DNA of 13,294 nucleotides from JAZDIU01 sp043804635 (GCA_043804635.1 JAZDIU010000091.1:1-13294); one strand, 5' to 3'. Shown: positions 1-5,812, counted from the first letter of the stretch. Notes: generated from the letters alone by a model not told the origin. A program made the numbers and translations.

Positions 1-90
1 GTCGAATGCACAGCGCTAGTAGAAGATTTCCTGATGAGGTATCATTATCACCGACCACACTTAGGACTCGGCATGAGGACACCCCTCTAA
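1..90 (+). CDS. Transposase/integrase (rve, DDE type), C-terminal end only
   Basis: The first frame is open from the window edge to a TAA at 88-90. It ends with a run ending RPHLGLGMRTPL, preceded by VEDFLMRYHYH. The pattern 'phe-leu ... tyr-x-x-x-RPH-x-x-LG-x-x-TP' is the well-known C-terminal signature of rve-type transposases of the IS3/IS481 kind, just after the catalytic glutamate helix. Only about 29 residues are visible; the catalytic DDE residues lie outside the window. The stop comes immediately after TP, whereas many relatives run on for 10-30 residues. The next frame over also reads TPL at the same place and then stays open to 197 (TPLKYQRQEV...), so a one-base shift in the CCCC run at 82-85 may have truncated the gene. 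The family is inferred from the motif alone. Confidence 0.62.
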   Translation, partial: VECTALVEDFLMRYHYHRPHLGLGMRTPL

Positions 91-126
91 AATATCAACG
101 ACAGGAGGTAAGACTGTCGGATATTT
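90..126. repeat. Imperfect hairpin with Shine-Dalgarno-like loop
   Basis: AAATATC (90-96) pairs with GATATTT (120-126), and CGACAG (99-104) pairs with CTGTCG (114-119). The only irregularity is a two-base bulge (97-98). The loop, GAGGTAAGA, extends an AGGAGG core. No T-run follows on either strand and no start codon sits at a suitable distance, so neither an intrinsic terminator nor a ribosome site is well supported. It lies just after the transposase stop and may belong to the end of that mobile element. Confidence 0.55.
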
Positions 127-146
127 ACGAAGAATACAGCGAGGTA

Positions 147-175
147 TTGACAAACATAATGAAGTGGAATAAAGT
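147..175 (+). promoter_or_regulatory. Candidate sigma-70 promoter for the 224-1921 gene set
   Basis: A perfect TTGACA (147-152) is followed, after 17 nt, by TAAAGT (170-175; four of six matches to TATAAT). CATAAT at 155-160 is a better -10 hexamer but has no matching -35. Transcription would begin around 182, about 40 nt before the first start codon and inside the TAAGT half-site array, which suits repression by a bound dimer. Confidence 0.55.
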
Positions 176-208
176 AAGTGCATACTTACCTAAGTAAACG
201 AATACTTA
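174..208. promoter_or_regulatory. Array of four alternating TAAGT/ACTTA half-sites (putative TetR-family operators)
   Basis: GTAAGT (174-179) and ACTTAC (184-189) form a 6-bp inverted repeat around GCAT. TAAGTA (191-196) and TACTTA (203-208) form a second inverted repeat around six bases. The order is TAAGT, ACTTA, TAAGT, ACTTA, and the two dyad centres are 18 bp apart. The array overlaps the candidate -10 box and start point and ends just before the ribosome-binding site of the next gene. Paired palindromes at this position are typical of TetR-family operators, and a TetR-type gene lies at the end of the same gene set. Its assignment to that protein is inference. Confidence 0.6.
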
Positions 209-223
209 CTAAAGGAGGTACGA

Positions 224-538
224 ATGGCGCAACGGGGATATTCAGAGCAAGGAGTTTCTTTACCAAAGGAAACCTATATCAAGCAAGTAGAATCGCTCGC
301 CGTGGGACAAGGTCTTGTTTATCAGACACCGAAAATGTTCTGGGACACGCTGGGTGCGTTTATTATCATTGAATTGAATCCTCAATATCCCGGAAAGCAT
401 CAGAAGAAATATAACGTTTTTGCCGATGAAATCGCAGGCGATAAACCAGCTGGTAAAAAGAGGACGATTGTCGGTCTGGATAAGCCGCAGCACGTAGCCG
501 ACTTTCTTAGAGATAAGTCCGCTAAACCAATAAGCTGA
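224..538 (+). CDS. Small protein of unknown family (paralogue of the next gene)
   Basis: The 104-residue protein is not one I recognise. The start follows a strong AAAGGAGGT at 211-219 with good spacing. It has no signal peptide or membrane segment and should be cytosolic. The central and C-terminal part carries LVY-x-x-P-x-M, then a hydrophobic strand ending IIIELNP, then YPGK, KKY and KPAG. The same sequence of motifs recurs in the downstream protein, with about 27 identities over roughly 68 aligned positions, so the two arose by tandem duplication. The strand and turn pattern suggests one small alpha/beta domain. The gene is first behind the TAAGT operator array and ends 62 nt before its paralogue. 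Its function is unknown. Repression by the TetR-type protein encoded downstream is inferred. Confidence 0.82.
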   Translation: MAQRGYSEQGVSLPKETYIKQVESLAVGQGLVYQTPKMFWDTLGAFIIIELNPQYPGKHQKKYNVFADEIAGDKPAGKKRTIVGLDKPQHVADFLRDKSAKPIS

Positions 539-600
539 ATAAGTGTTAAAGAAGCCTCGGGTAATTGGAAGCCTTCAAGATATCCTTAAGGAGGTTTAAG

Positions 601-1020
601 ATGTTTTGGAGAAAATCTAAAGAACCGAAAGAAAAAGAAGAGACAGAGACTACAGAAAAACAAAAGGTAGAGGAAGTGCCGGGGGGTGTCCGTGTCGATC
701 GAAAAGAAATTGCTCGGGATAGCAGGAGTCTGCAACAGGCATATGACGTGTCATTGAAAGGAGTAGAAGATGAGATACAGCGGCTGGCTGGTGGGGAGGT
801 TTTAGTCTATAAATTGCCTGAAATGTACCGCGAGTGGGCAACATTTCTCATCGTCGAACTGAATCCTTCTTATCCCGGAAAAGGCAAAAAGTATGTTATG
901 AACACGGATAAAATTGTCGATGGCAAACCTGCCGGGCAAAGAAGCAACACCTGGCAGTCCGATAAGGTAAAGGATATAGCCAACTGGATTGCACAGAGGC
1001 ACGGCGAGCGGTTCGTATAA
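601..1020 (+). CDS. Small protein of unknown family with charged N-terminal tail
   Basis: I place the start at ATG 601 because AAGGAGGT (588-595) lies 5 nt before it; an in-frame TTG at 565 has no such site. The product has 139 residues. Residues 1 to about 30 are Lys/Glu-rich, low-complexity and probably disordered. A helical, charged stretch follows (about 30-63). The conserved domain then carries LVYKLPEM, LIVELNPSYPGK, KKY, and DGKPAG near residues 65-115. This domain matches the protein encoded just upstream at about 40 percent identity. The final part is amphipathic. No enzyme motif, signal peptide or membrane segment is visible. Compared with its paralogue it has gained an N-terminal tail. 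It shares the operon and the presumed TetR control. Its function is unknown. Confidence 0.85.
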   Translation: MFWRKSKEPKEKEETETTEKQKVEEVPGGVRVDRKEIARDSRSLQQAYDVSLKGVEDEIQRLAGGEVLVYKLPEMYREWATFLIVELNPSYPGKGKKYVMNTDKIVDGKPAGQRSNTWQSDKVKDIANWIAQRHGERFV

Positions 1021-1047
1021 AGGGGATTGAAGAGCTAGGAGCTGACA

Positions 1048-1269
1048 GTGCCCAAGAAATTTCGCAAAAGTAAAATAAAGCGCAAAATAACGTTTACAAA
1101 AGAAGTCAGTCAGCTTGAGCAGACTGCAAAACCAGCAGATAAATCTGCAGCGATGTCTGCTGAGTTGCCGAAGCGCTATTCGTATGTACGTAAAGAACTC
1201 AGAAATATTTTTATTAACGCCGGGATTGTATTATTGGTCCTTTTCGTGATGTATTTTCTGTTTCGTTAA
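1048..1269 (+). CDS. Small C-terminally anchored membrane protein
   Basis: Translation starts at GTG 1048, 6 nt after AGGAG (1037-1041). The 73-residue product begins with a strongly basic stretch (PKKFRKSKIKRK). A Ser/Ala-rich linker follows, then PKRYSYVRKELRNI, and the protein ends in one hydrophobic helix from about residue 53 to the C-terminus (IVLLVLFVMYFLF). The basic tail should stay in the cytoplasm, with the helix inserted as a C-terminal anchor. Short proteins of this architecture (basic tail, YxYVR-x-x-L-x-x-I, final helix) are, as I recall, frequent in Chloroflexota and have no known function. It lies 27 nt behind the second paralogue and 52 nt before the regulator, on the same strand, so it is probably co-transcribed. 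Confidence 0.75.
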   Translation: MPKKFRKSKIKRKITFTKEVSQLEQTAKPADKSAAMSAELPKRYSYVRKELRNIFINAGIVLLVLFVMYFLFR

Positions 1270-1321
1270 AGAATATGATATTTCTTGACCGGGTGAGCTA
1301 ATACGTGAGACAATTCGTTGG

Positions 1322-1921
1322 ATGGTTAATACACGTTGGCCGACGACTGTAAGGCAAAAACAGATAGTGGCCGCCGCCAGGAAATTAATAGCTAAATACG
1401 GAAGCGAGCACTTAACCGTCAGGCGGATAGCTAAAGAAATAGGAGTATCCGAAGGCGCGGTCTATAGGCATTTTAGAAGTAAAGCGGATGTCTTATCCTT
1501 CTTGATTGAAGACGTTGAGAACACGCTGCTGGCGGAAGTTGAGGCTAGTTACTCATCGGCTTCAAATACTCTGGAAGCTCTAGAGAATATAATTGCAGGT
1601 CACATTTCCGCAGTCGAACAGAGGAAGGGTATCACCTTCCAGGTCATAGCTGAGGTTGTTAGTCTGGGTAACAAAAAATTAAACGCGAAGACTTCTGGCG
1701 CTATTGCCAAATACATAGGACGTATCAGAGAAATTCTTTCCGAAGGAGTCGAGACTGGAACAATAAGGAGCGATATCGACGTAGATACTGCGGCAACTTT
1801 ATTCTTTGGTATGATACAAGGTGCAGTCAGCATGTGGACTTTAAATCATTCTGATTTTGTTCTGGAAGAGAAATATGCTCCTCTCTGGCTTATCTTCCGC
1901 GAGGCTATTGTTAAGCGCTAG
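1322..1921 (+). CDS. TetR/AcrR-family transcriptional regulator
   Basis: The 199 residues are the normal length for the family. Residues 11-60 form the TetR_N DNA-binding domain: RQKQIVAAARKLI, then the helix-turn-helix LTVRRIAKEIGVSEGAVYRHF (about 31-51) and the usual SKADVL. The remainder is an all-helical ligand and dimerisation domain; the end (GMIQGAVSMWTL...) resembles the TetR_C type in which a Trp/Met-rich helix lines the pocket. ATG 1322 is the only reasonable start, because a stop at 1286 closes the frame upstream, but it has no clear ribosome-binding site. TTGACC (1285-1290) with GACAAT 18 nt later could be a weak internal promoter, which would make the transcript nearly leaderless. 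It is the last gene after the two paralogues and the membrane protein. It probably binds the TAAGT/ACTTA array upstream of that set. Confidence 0.93.
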   Translation: MVNTRWPTTVRQKQIVAAARKLIAKYGSEHLTVRRIAKEIGVSEGAVYRHFRSKADVLSFLIEDVENTLLAEVEASYSSASNTLEALENIIAGHISAVEQRKGITFQVIAEVVSLGNKKLNAKTSGAIAKYIGRIREILSEGVETGTIRSDIDVDTAATLFFGMIQGAVSMWTLNHSDFVLEEKYAPLWLIFREAIVKR

Positions 1922-1947
1922 AGTTTCTTCTGCCTACTCAAGTAGTT

Positions 1948-2157
1948 TTACTGTCTGGTCTGTTTCGGGTCAATAATTGCCCACACGAGTGAAATTACCC
2001 AGCCTACAAATGTCCACCCACCGAATATGTTTAGCAATACGATGCCTGAGATGTTTTTAGCACGCCTGGTAATGGCGACTATCGTAGGCGCAAAATATAC
2101 AGCAAGGGTTGGAAGGACTAAGAGCAGTCCCCAGAGACCTAATCTAAACGGAAACAT
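1948..2157 (-). CDS. Superinfection-immunity-like small membrane protein (Imm_superinfect family)
   Basis: The 69-residue protein has two hydrophobic helices, about residues 7-30 (LWGLLLVLPTLAVYFAPTIV) and 38-62. A short basic loop (TRRAKN) joins them. The second helix carries LLNIFGGWTFVGWV followed by a Trp-Ala pair, the hallmark of the family named after the phage T4 immunity protein (P-x-I-x-A ... N-x-x-x-GWT-x-x-GW). Most chromosomal members have no proven role in phage exclusion. The gene starts 12 nt behind the rpoD stop on the same strand. Its own ribosome site is poor: a GGAG lies 15 nt from the ATG, at the end of rpoD, so translational coupling is likely. It ends 26 nt from the convergent tetR gene. 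Confidence 0.82.
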   Translation of the reverse strand: MFPFRLGLWGLLLVLPTLAVYFAPTIVAITRRAKNISGIVLLNIFGGWTFVGWVISLVWAIIDPKQTRQ

Positions 2158-2169
2158 TACTGGAATGTT

Positions 2170-3609
2170 TTACTCCAGGTAGTCCTTCAATTTGCGGCTA
2201 CGACTGGGATGGCGCAGTTTGCGCAGGGCTTTGGCTTCTATCTGGCGGATTCTTTCCCGGGTGACATTGAACTCCTGTCCCACTTCTTCAAGGGTGCGGC
2301 TGCGTCCGTCTTCGAGACCGAATCTTAATATCAGTACTCTTCGCTCGCGTGGAGTAAGGCAGGATAAGACCTCATCGAGCTGGTCCTTGAGCAGTTGTTT
2401 GGAGGCGGCGTCAACCGGGGGCAGAGCGTTGCGGTCTTCGATAAAATCACCCAGGTGGCTATCTTCTTCCTCACCGATGGGTGATTCCAGCGGGATAGGT
2501 AGTTGGGCGACTTTTACGATCTCTCTGACCTTTTCCGAGGAAAGGTCCAGTTTCTCACCGATTTCACTGGAGGTAGGCTCACGGCCACGCTCCTGGGCTA
2601 ACCGGCGGCTGGCTCTCATTAACTTGTTGATGGTCTCGATCATATGCACCGGCACGCGGATAGTGCGAGCCTGGTCGGCGATGGCACGCGTGATTGCCTG
2701 ACGAATCCACCAGGTGGCGTAGGTGCTGAATTTATAACCCCGGTGGTAATCGAACTTCTCTACTGCTCTTAGTAATCCGATATTTCCTTCCTGAATGAGG
2801 TCAAGGAGGGACATACCCCGCCCGATGTGTTTTTTAGCAACGCTGACTACTAGGCGCAGGTTGGCTTCGGTAAGGTGTTTGGTAGCTCTTTCCGCTTCGC
2901 GCTCGACGTTATCCAGATAAGCCTTAAATTTTCGTTCATTGGCTCGAAGGGACTTAATAAAAGCCTCGTCTTCGGTCAGTTTTTCGATGTCAGCTATGCG
3001 GACATTCTTCCCAATGGTATCGAGAACTTTATCCGGCAGAAGACCGCAATTCAGTGAAAGGTTAATAAGTAGTTGCTCTGTTTCCGACATCGATTTGCCC
3101 AGCTTATGGGCGATTATCTGGATTAACTGCTGGTCGATTACGCCATCGATTCTTTCTCGCAGTTTGCAATCGGAGATACTTTTAACGAAAGTGGCGGCGG
3201 TTTTCGACTTCGGTTTTTCCTGCAAAAGGGTGATGACATTAGCCGATTGCCCGAGTTCCTTCAGCATATTCAGGACTATGTCCGTTGCCGCGGGTGGCTC
3301 TCTAAATTTCTGGAGAAAGGCTTCCTTAATTTCGTTAATGCGTTTGCCGCCTTCTATCTTCTTGGCTAAAGCTCTTTCATTTTCAGCGGTAAGCAGGTGA
3401 ACCTTACCTATTTCGTGAAGGTAAAGGCGCACCGGGTCATCGGCAGCTTCGTGATCTTCCGGTATTTCCAGCCCCGTTTCTAATTCGAGCTCTTCTTCTG
3501 GCGGAGTCTTGAATTCTTCCTCAAGCTCTTCTTCTATATCTACATCTTCTTCAGCTACTTCTACGTCTTGAGGGAACTCGGTGGAATCGGTATAACCTTC
3601 CAGTGTCAT
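2170..3609 (-). CDS. rpoD: RNA polymerase primary sigma factor (sigma-70)
   Basis: This is the housekeeping promoter-recognition subunit of RNA polymerase, 479 residues. Region 1.2 is near residues 57-90 (DDPVRLYLHEIGKV). Region 2 carries NLRLVVSVAKKHIGRGM, DLIQEGNIGLLRAVEKFDY, and the -10-reading segment KFSTYATWWIRQAITRAI. Region 3 follows. Region 4.2, near the C-terminus, reads TLEEVGQEFNVTRERIRQIE and then ALRKLRHP. The exact region 2.4 and 4.2 motifs make it a primary rather than an alternative factor. In place of a normal region 1.1, the first 55 residues are a strongly acidic, low-complexity tail. About 150 residues form the spacer between regions 1.2 and 2. The ATG directly abuts the dnaG stop (TAAATG), and AGAGGTGAG inside the dnaG end supplies the ribosome site, so the two are co-transcribed. 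Confidence 0.97.
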   Translation of the reverse strand: MTLEGYTDSTEFPQDVEVAEEDVDIEEELEEEFKTPPEEELELETGLEIPEDHEAADDPVRLYLHEIGKVHLLTAENERALAKKIEGGKRINEIKEAFLQKFREPPAATDIVLNMLKELGQSANVITLLQEKPKSKTAATFVKSISDCKLRERIDGVIDQQLIQIIAHKLGKSMSETEQLLINLSLNCGLLPDKVLDTIGKNVRIADIEKLTEDEAFIKSLRANERKFKAYLDNVEREAERATKHLTEANLRLVVSVAKKHIGRGMSLLDLIQEGNIGLLRAVEKFDYHRGYKFSTYATWWIRQAITRAIADQARTIRVPVHMIETINKLMRASRRLAQERGREPTSSEIGEKLDLSSEKVREIVKVAQLPIPLESPIGEEEDSHLGDFIEDRNALPPVDAASKQLLKDQLDEVLSCLTPRERRVLILRFGLEDGRSRTLEEVGQEFNVTRERIRQIEAKALRKLRHPSRSRKLKDYLE

Positions 3610-5349
3610 TTACTTCTCACCTCTTTTTGCTCTCCGTTCAAACACCTCTTTTAACTCGGTCCTGATTTCTTCGAGTTTAGCTAGTTCTTCGGAAGAGCCC
3701 TCTACTTCAGCTTCTAGGGCTATCTGTCTTTTTACTACAAGGCTGCGGAGATATCTTTCTTTTAAACTCAGGACGCAATCGATATATTTCTCCTCTATCT
3801 GGCTTGGAACGATTTCCCGGCTGGTTAAGAAATCGAAACGCTCCCAGACAGCCGGAGTGAGCTTATCTTTGAGAGATTCCAATTCATCGGTCTGTTGGCA
3901 GGCGGTAAAGATTTCAGCGTTTTCACTATTCTCAAAGTATTCATTTAAAGGAGTCGGACTCAGTGATTTGAGTTTAGGGTATTTCAGTAATAAAGTGAGA
4001 CAATACTCCTCACGGGGGTTGGAAACAGGCGACAAATTACGATTGGTGCTTATCGCCTTCGGTTTTTGAGCCCGCCTTTTGGTCAGGTATTCTCTGAGGA
4101 CACTTTCAATATTACTATAGCTGGTCCCGATTGATTTTGCAAGTTTTGTCAGGTAGTGGTCGCGGCGGGTCGTGTCCTTTATTTCAGCAATAACGGGAAG
4201 GAGTCTCTCTCTGAACAAAGATTTTTCTGCCGGTTTTGTGAGGTCGAATTTAGAGGTCGTTAGATTAAAAGCATAGTCTATTACCGGCAAGGCTTCATCT
4301 ATCAATCGTTGCCAGGTCTTTGTATCCTCTTTGATAACGTCATCGGGGTCTTTGCCTTGCAGCAGAACGGCAACTTTGACCTCGGTATCGATGGTATTTT
4401 CATACCCAACACAGCGGAGCATGGCTTCTTCGCCGGCGGAATCGGCATCCAGGGCAAGAACCATATTTCTACTCAGCTTCTTCAAGATATTTAATTGCTT
4501 ATCGGTAATTGCCGTCCCCATTGAGGCAACTACATTTTTAAAGCCGTACTGATGGGCGATAATCACGTCCATATAGCCTTCTACAATAACGGCTTGATTT
4601 TGCTGCCTAATAGCCGGAGCAGCAAGGTCGATACCATAAAGAGTGCCGCTCTTATCGAAGAGGGGTGTCTGCGGCGAGTTTATGTATTTGGGTATTGAAT
4701 CATCGAGGACCCTTGACCCGAAACCGGTAACTCTTCCCCGATTATCTTTGATGGGGAACATTAACTTGCCACGAAAGCGGTCGAAGGTTTTCTTTTCCTC
4801 CGTTGTGACAATCAGACCGGCTTCGAGTAGCTCGCTTTCTGTGTAGCCTTTACCCGTCAAAAACTGCTTCAAGGCTTCCCAGTTATTCAGACTGAAACCC
4901 AACTGGAAATCGGCGATTGCCTGTGACGATAAGCCACGACGGCTCAGATAACTTTTAGCAGATTCTGCCGCAGGCGAACTCAGTAATAAACCGTGGAAAT
5001 ATTGGGCTGTTGCACCATTAGCCTGGTAGAGTTTCTCCTTTTCGTCTTTCTTGCTGCCTTCGAATCTGGATGGGATGGTAACGCCAGCTCTCTGTGCGAG
5101 AAGGCGTAGGGCCTCTCCGAAGTCGATTCCCTCTTTTTTCATCATGAAGGTAAATACGTCGCCACCGGTATTGCAGGCACCGAAGCAGTGCCAGGTCTGC
5201 TGCTCAGGGTAGACAAAGAAAGAGCCGTGTTTTTCGCTGTGGAAAGGGCACAGCGCCCGGAAAGTCCGGCCTGCTTTGCTTAGAGAGGTGTATTGACCGA
5301 CCACCTCGACGATATCTATTCTCTGCTTGATGTCATCGCTAAGGCTCAT
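3610..5349 (-). CDS. dnaG: DNA primase
   Basis: The enzyme synthesises RNA primers for replication; 579 residues is normal length. The N-terminal zinc-binding domain has CPFH (C34, H37) and WHCFGAC (C55, C59); the last cysteine sits one place later than in the common HCFGCG form. The catalytic core carries RFRGKLMFPI, GFGSRVLDD and PKYINSPQTPLF. The Toprim domain follows, with EGYMD (E257-D261) and the metal-binding DADSAG (D301, D303). The C-terminal helical part (about 450-579) should bind the DnaB helicase; it is short and charged. The gene opens a dnaG-rpoD unit. The start is ATG 5349: the ribosome site is weak (AGAAAAG), but a TATAAT lies only 7 nt upstream. This pairing of primase and primary sigma factor is widespread in bacteria. 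Confidence 0.97.
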   Translation of the reverse strand: MSLSDDIKQRIDIVEVVGQYTSLSKAGRTFRALCPFHSEKHGSFFVYPEQQTWHCFGACNTGGDVFTFMMKKEGIDFGEALRLLAQRAGVTIPSRFEGSKKDEKEKLYQANGATAQYFHGLLLSSPAAESAKSYLSRRGLSSQAIADFQLGFSLNNWEALKQFLTGKGYTESELLEAGLIVTTEEKKTFDRFRGKLMFPIKDNRGRVTGFGSRVLDDSIPKYINSPQTPLFDKSGTLYGIDLAAPAIRQQNQAVIVEGYMDVIIAHQYGFKNVVASMGTAITDKQLNILKKLSRNMVLALDADSAGEEAMLRCVGYENTIDTEVKVAVLLQGKDPDDVIKEDTKTWQRLIDEALPVIDYAFNLTTSKFDLTKPAEKSLFRERLLPVIAEIKDTTRRDHYLTKLAKSIGTSYSNIESVLREYLTKRRAQKPKAISTNRNLSPVSNPREEYCLTLLLKYPKLKSLSPTPLNEYFENSENAEIFTACQQTDELESLKDKLTPAVWERFDFLTSREIVPSQIEEKYIDCVLSLKERYLRSLVVKRQIALEAEVEGSSEELAKLEEIRTELKEVFERRAKRGEK

Positions 5350-5356
5350 CTTTTCT

Positions 5357-5384
5357 ATTATAACTCATATTCTAGTATTTTGAA
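5357..5384 (-). promoter_or_regulatory. Candidate dnaG-rpoD promoter, possibly leaderless
   Basis: Read on the - strand, TTCAAA (5379-5384; four of six matches to TTGACA), 16 nt and a perfect TATAAT (5357-5362) precede the dnaG ATG. Only 7 nt separate the TATAAT from the start codon, so transcription would begin at or next to it. The poor ribosome-binding site fits a leaderless mRNA. This would be a secondary promoter if another lies further upstream in the repeat-rich gap. Confidence 0.5.
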
Positions 5385-5498
5385 GAAGAGAAACGTTTAG
5401 GTGTTAGCGATTAGCTTTCAGTCATCTCAAGAATCAAAAATCAAAGGTCAAACCCACATCTCAAAACTGAAAAAACCTTATTTTTTAGCCCGAAAATT

Positions 5499-5544
5499 GA
5501 AACGAAGCAACGTAAAATGTGGTTGAAGCGAGCACATTCGTTTC
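5499..5544. repeat. Nested inverted repeat, GAAACGAA/TTCGTTTC
   Basis: GAAACGAA (5499-5506) and TTCGTTTC (5537-5544) are perfect inverted copies. A second inner pair, AATGTG (5516-5521) and CACATT (5533-5538), overlaps the right arm, so a bulged hairpin is possible. No T-run follows. The GAAACGA core recurs in the next inverted repeat. Confidence 0.5.
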
Positions 5545-5573
5545 CATCTACATTTAAGTAACTTTTTCTGAGG

Positions 5574-5614
5574 AAACGACACAGCTAAATCGGTTTTTCT
5601 TAGGCGTGTCGTTT
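5574..5614. repeat. Inverted repeat, AAACGACAC/GTGTCGTTT
   Basis: The two 9-bp arms (5574-5582 and 5606-5614) are perfect inverted copies around 23 nt. The inner sequence can extend the stem through GCTAA and TTAGGC with one bulge. On the + strand T-rich sequence follows, but no + strand gene precedes it, so a terminator role is unlikely. It looks more like a small palindromic repeat or a remnant of one. Confidence 0.6.
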
Positions 5615-5647
5615 TGTGATTTGGTAGTCTATTTATCTTTTTAAAGT

Positions 5648-5693
5648 CCTTCGGCAGGTTCAGTATGAATCCTTCGACAAACTCAGGATAAAT
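5648..5693. repeat. Two tandem 23-bp repeats (CCTTCGRCA... type)
   Basis: Unit one is 5648-5670 and unit two is 5671-5693, directly adjacent. They agree at 17 of 23 positions, and each begins CCTTCG and ends with a T-rich ATRAAT. Units of the form CCTTCGACA-R-R-CTCAGGAT recur in intergenic regions of many Chloroflexota genomes as far as I recall. That makes this a short interspersed element that has diverged rather than a local signal. Confidence 0.55.
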
Positions 5694-5750
5694 AGCACTA
5701 ATGTTCTGAGATTGTCAAGGAAGTTTTGTCGCTTGTTACCTCACCCCTAG

Positions 5751-5774
5751 CCCCTCTCCGCTTGCGGAGAGGGG
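5751..5774. repeat. REP-like palindrome CCCCTCTCCG/CGGAGAGGGG
   Basis: A perfect 10-bp stem (5751-5760 with 5765-5774) closes on a CTTG loop. It is preceded by TCACCCCTAG. Palindromes of this CCCCTAGCCCCTCTCC type are a common dispersed repeat in bacterial intergenic DNA. It sits just beyond the flavoprotein terminator. Confidence 0.65.
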
Positions 5775-5784
5775 AGAGAAAGAA

Positions 5785-5812
5785 AAGAGAGGGGGCATTA
5801 GCCCCCTCTCTT
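5785..5812 (-). terminator. Intrinsic terminator of the flavoprotein gene
   Basis: A perfect 12-bp stem, AAGAGAGGGGGC with GCCCCCTCTCTT, closes on a four-base loop. Read on the - strand it is followed by TTCTTTCTC, which extends the T's of the stem base into a T-rich tract. It lies 22 nt after the stop of the flavoprotein gene at 5835 and separates that gene from dnaG. Confidence 0.85.

Noticed and set aside
33..40. CTGATGAG, the core of hammerhead ribozymes
   Set aside because: No GAAA segment follows at the required place and no stems can be built; the bases are codons of the transposase end.
6..197. 63-codon + strand open stretch as an independent gene
   Set aside because: It has no ribosome-binding site, overlaps the transposase end in another frame, and runs through the promoter into the operator array. 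At most, its later half is the frameshifted tail of the transposase.
565..600. Upstream TTG start for the second paralogue
   Set aside because: There is no ribosome site before it, while AAGGAGGT sits 5 nt before ATG 601. The extra 12 residues would also overlap that ribosome site.
1931..1950. Bidirectional terminator between tetR and the 69-residue gene
   Set aside because: CTAC-TCAA-GTAG gives only a 4-bp stem, and the T-run is short. It is too weak to call.
2192..2701. 169-codon + strand open stretch opposite rpoD
   Set aside because: It lies antisense to conserved sigma regions 2-4 and is rich in Ser and Arg, as expected of a mirror frame.
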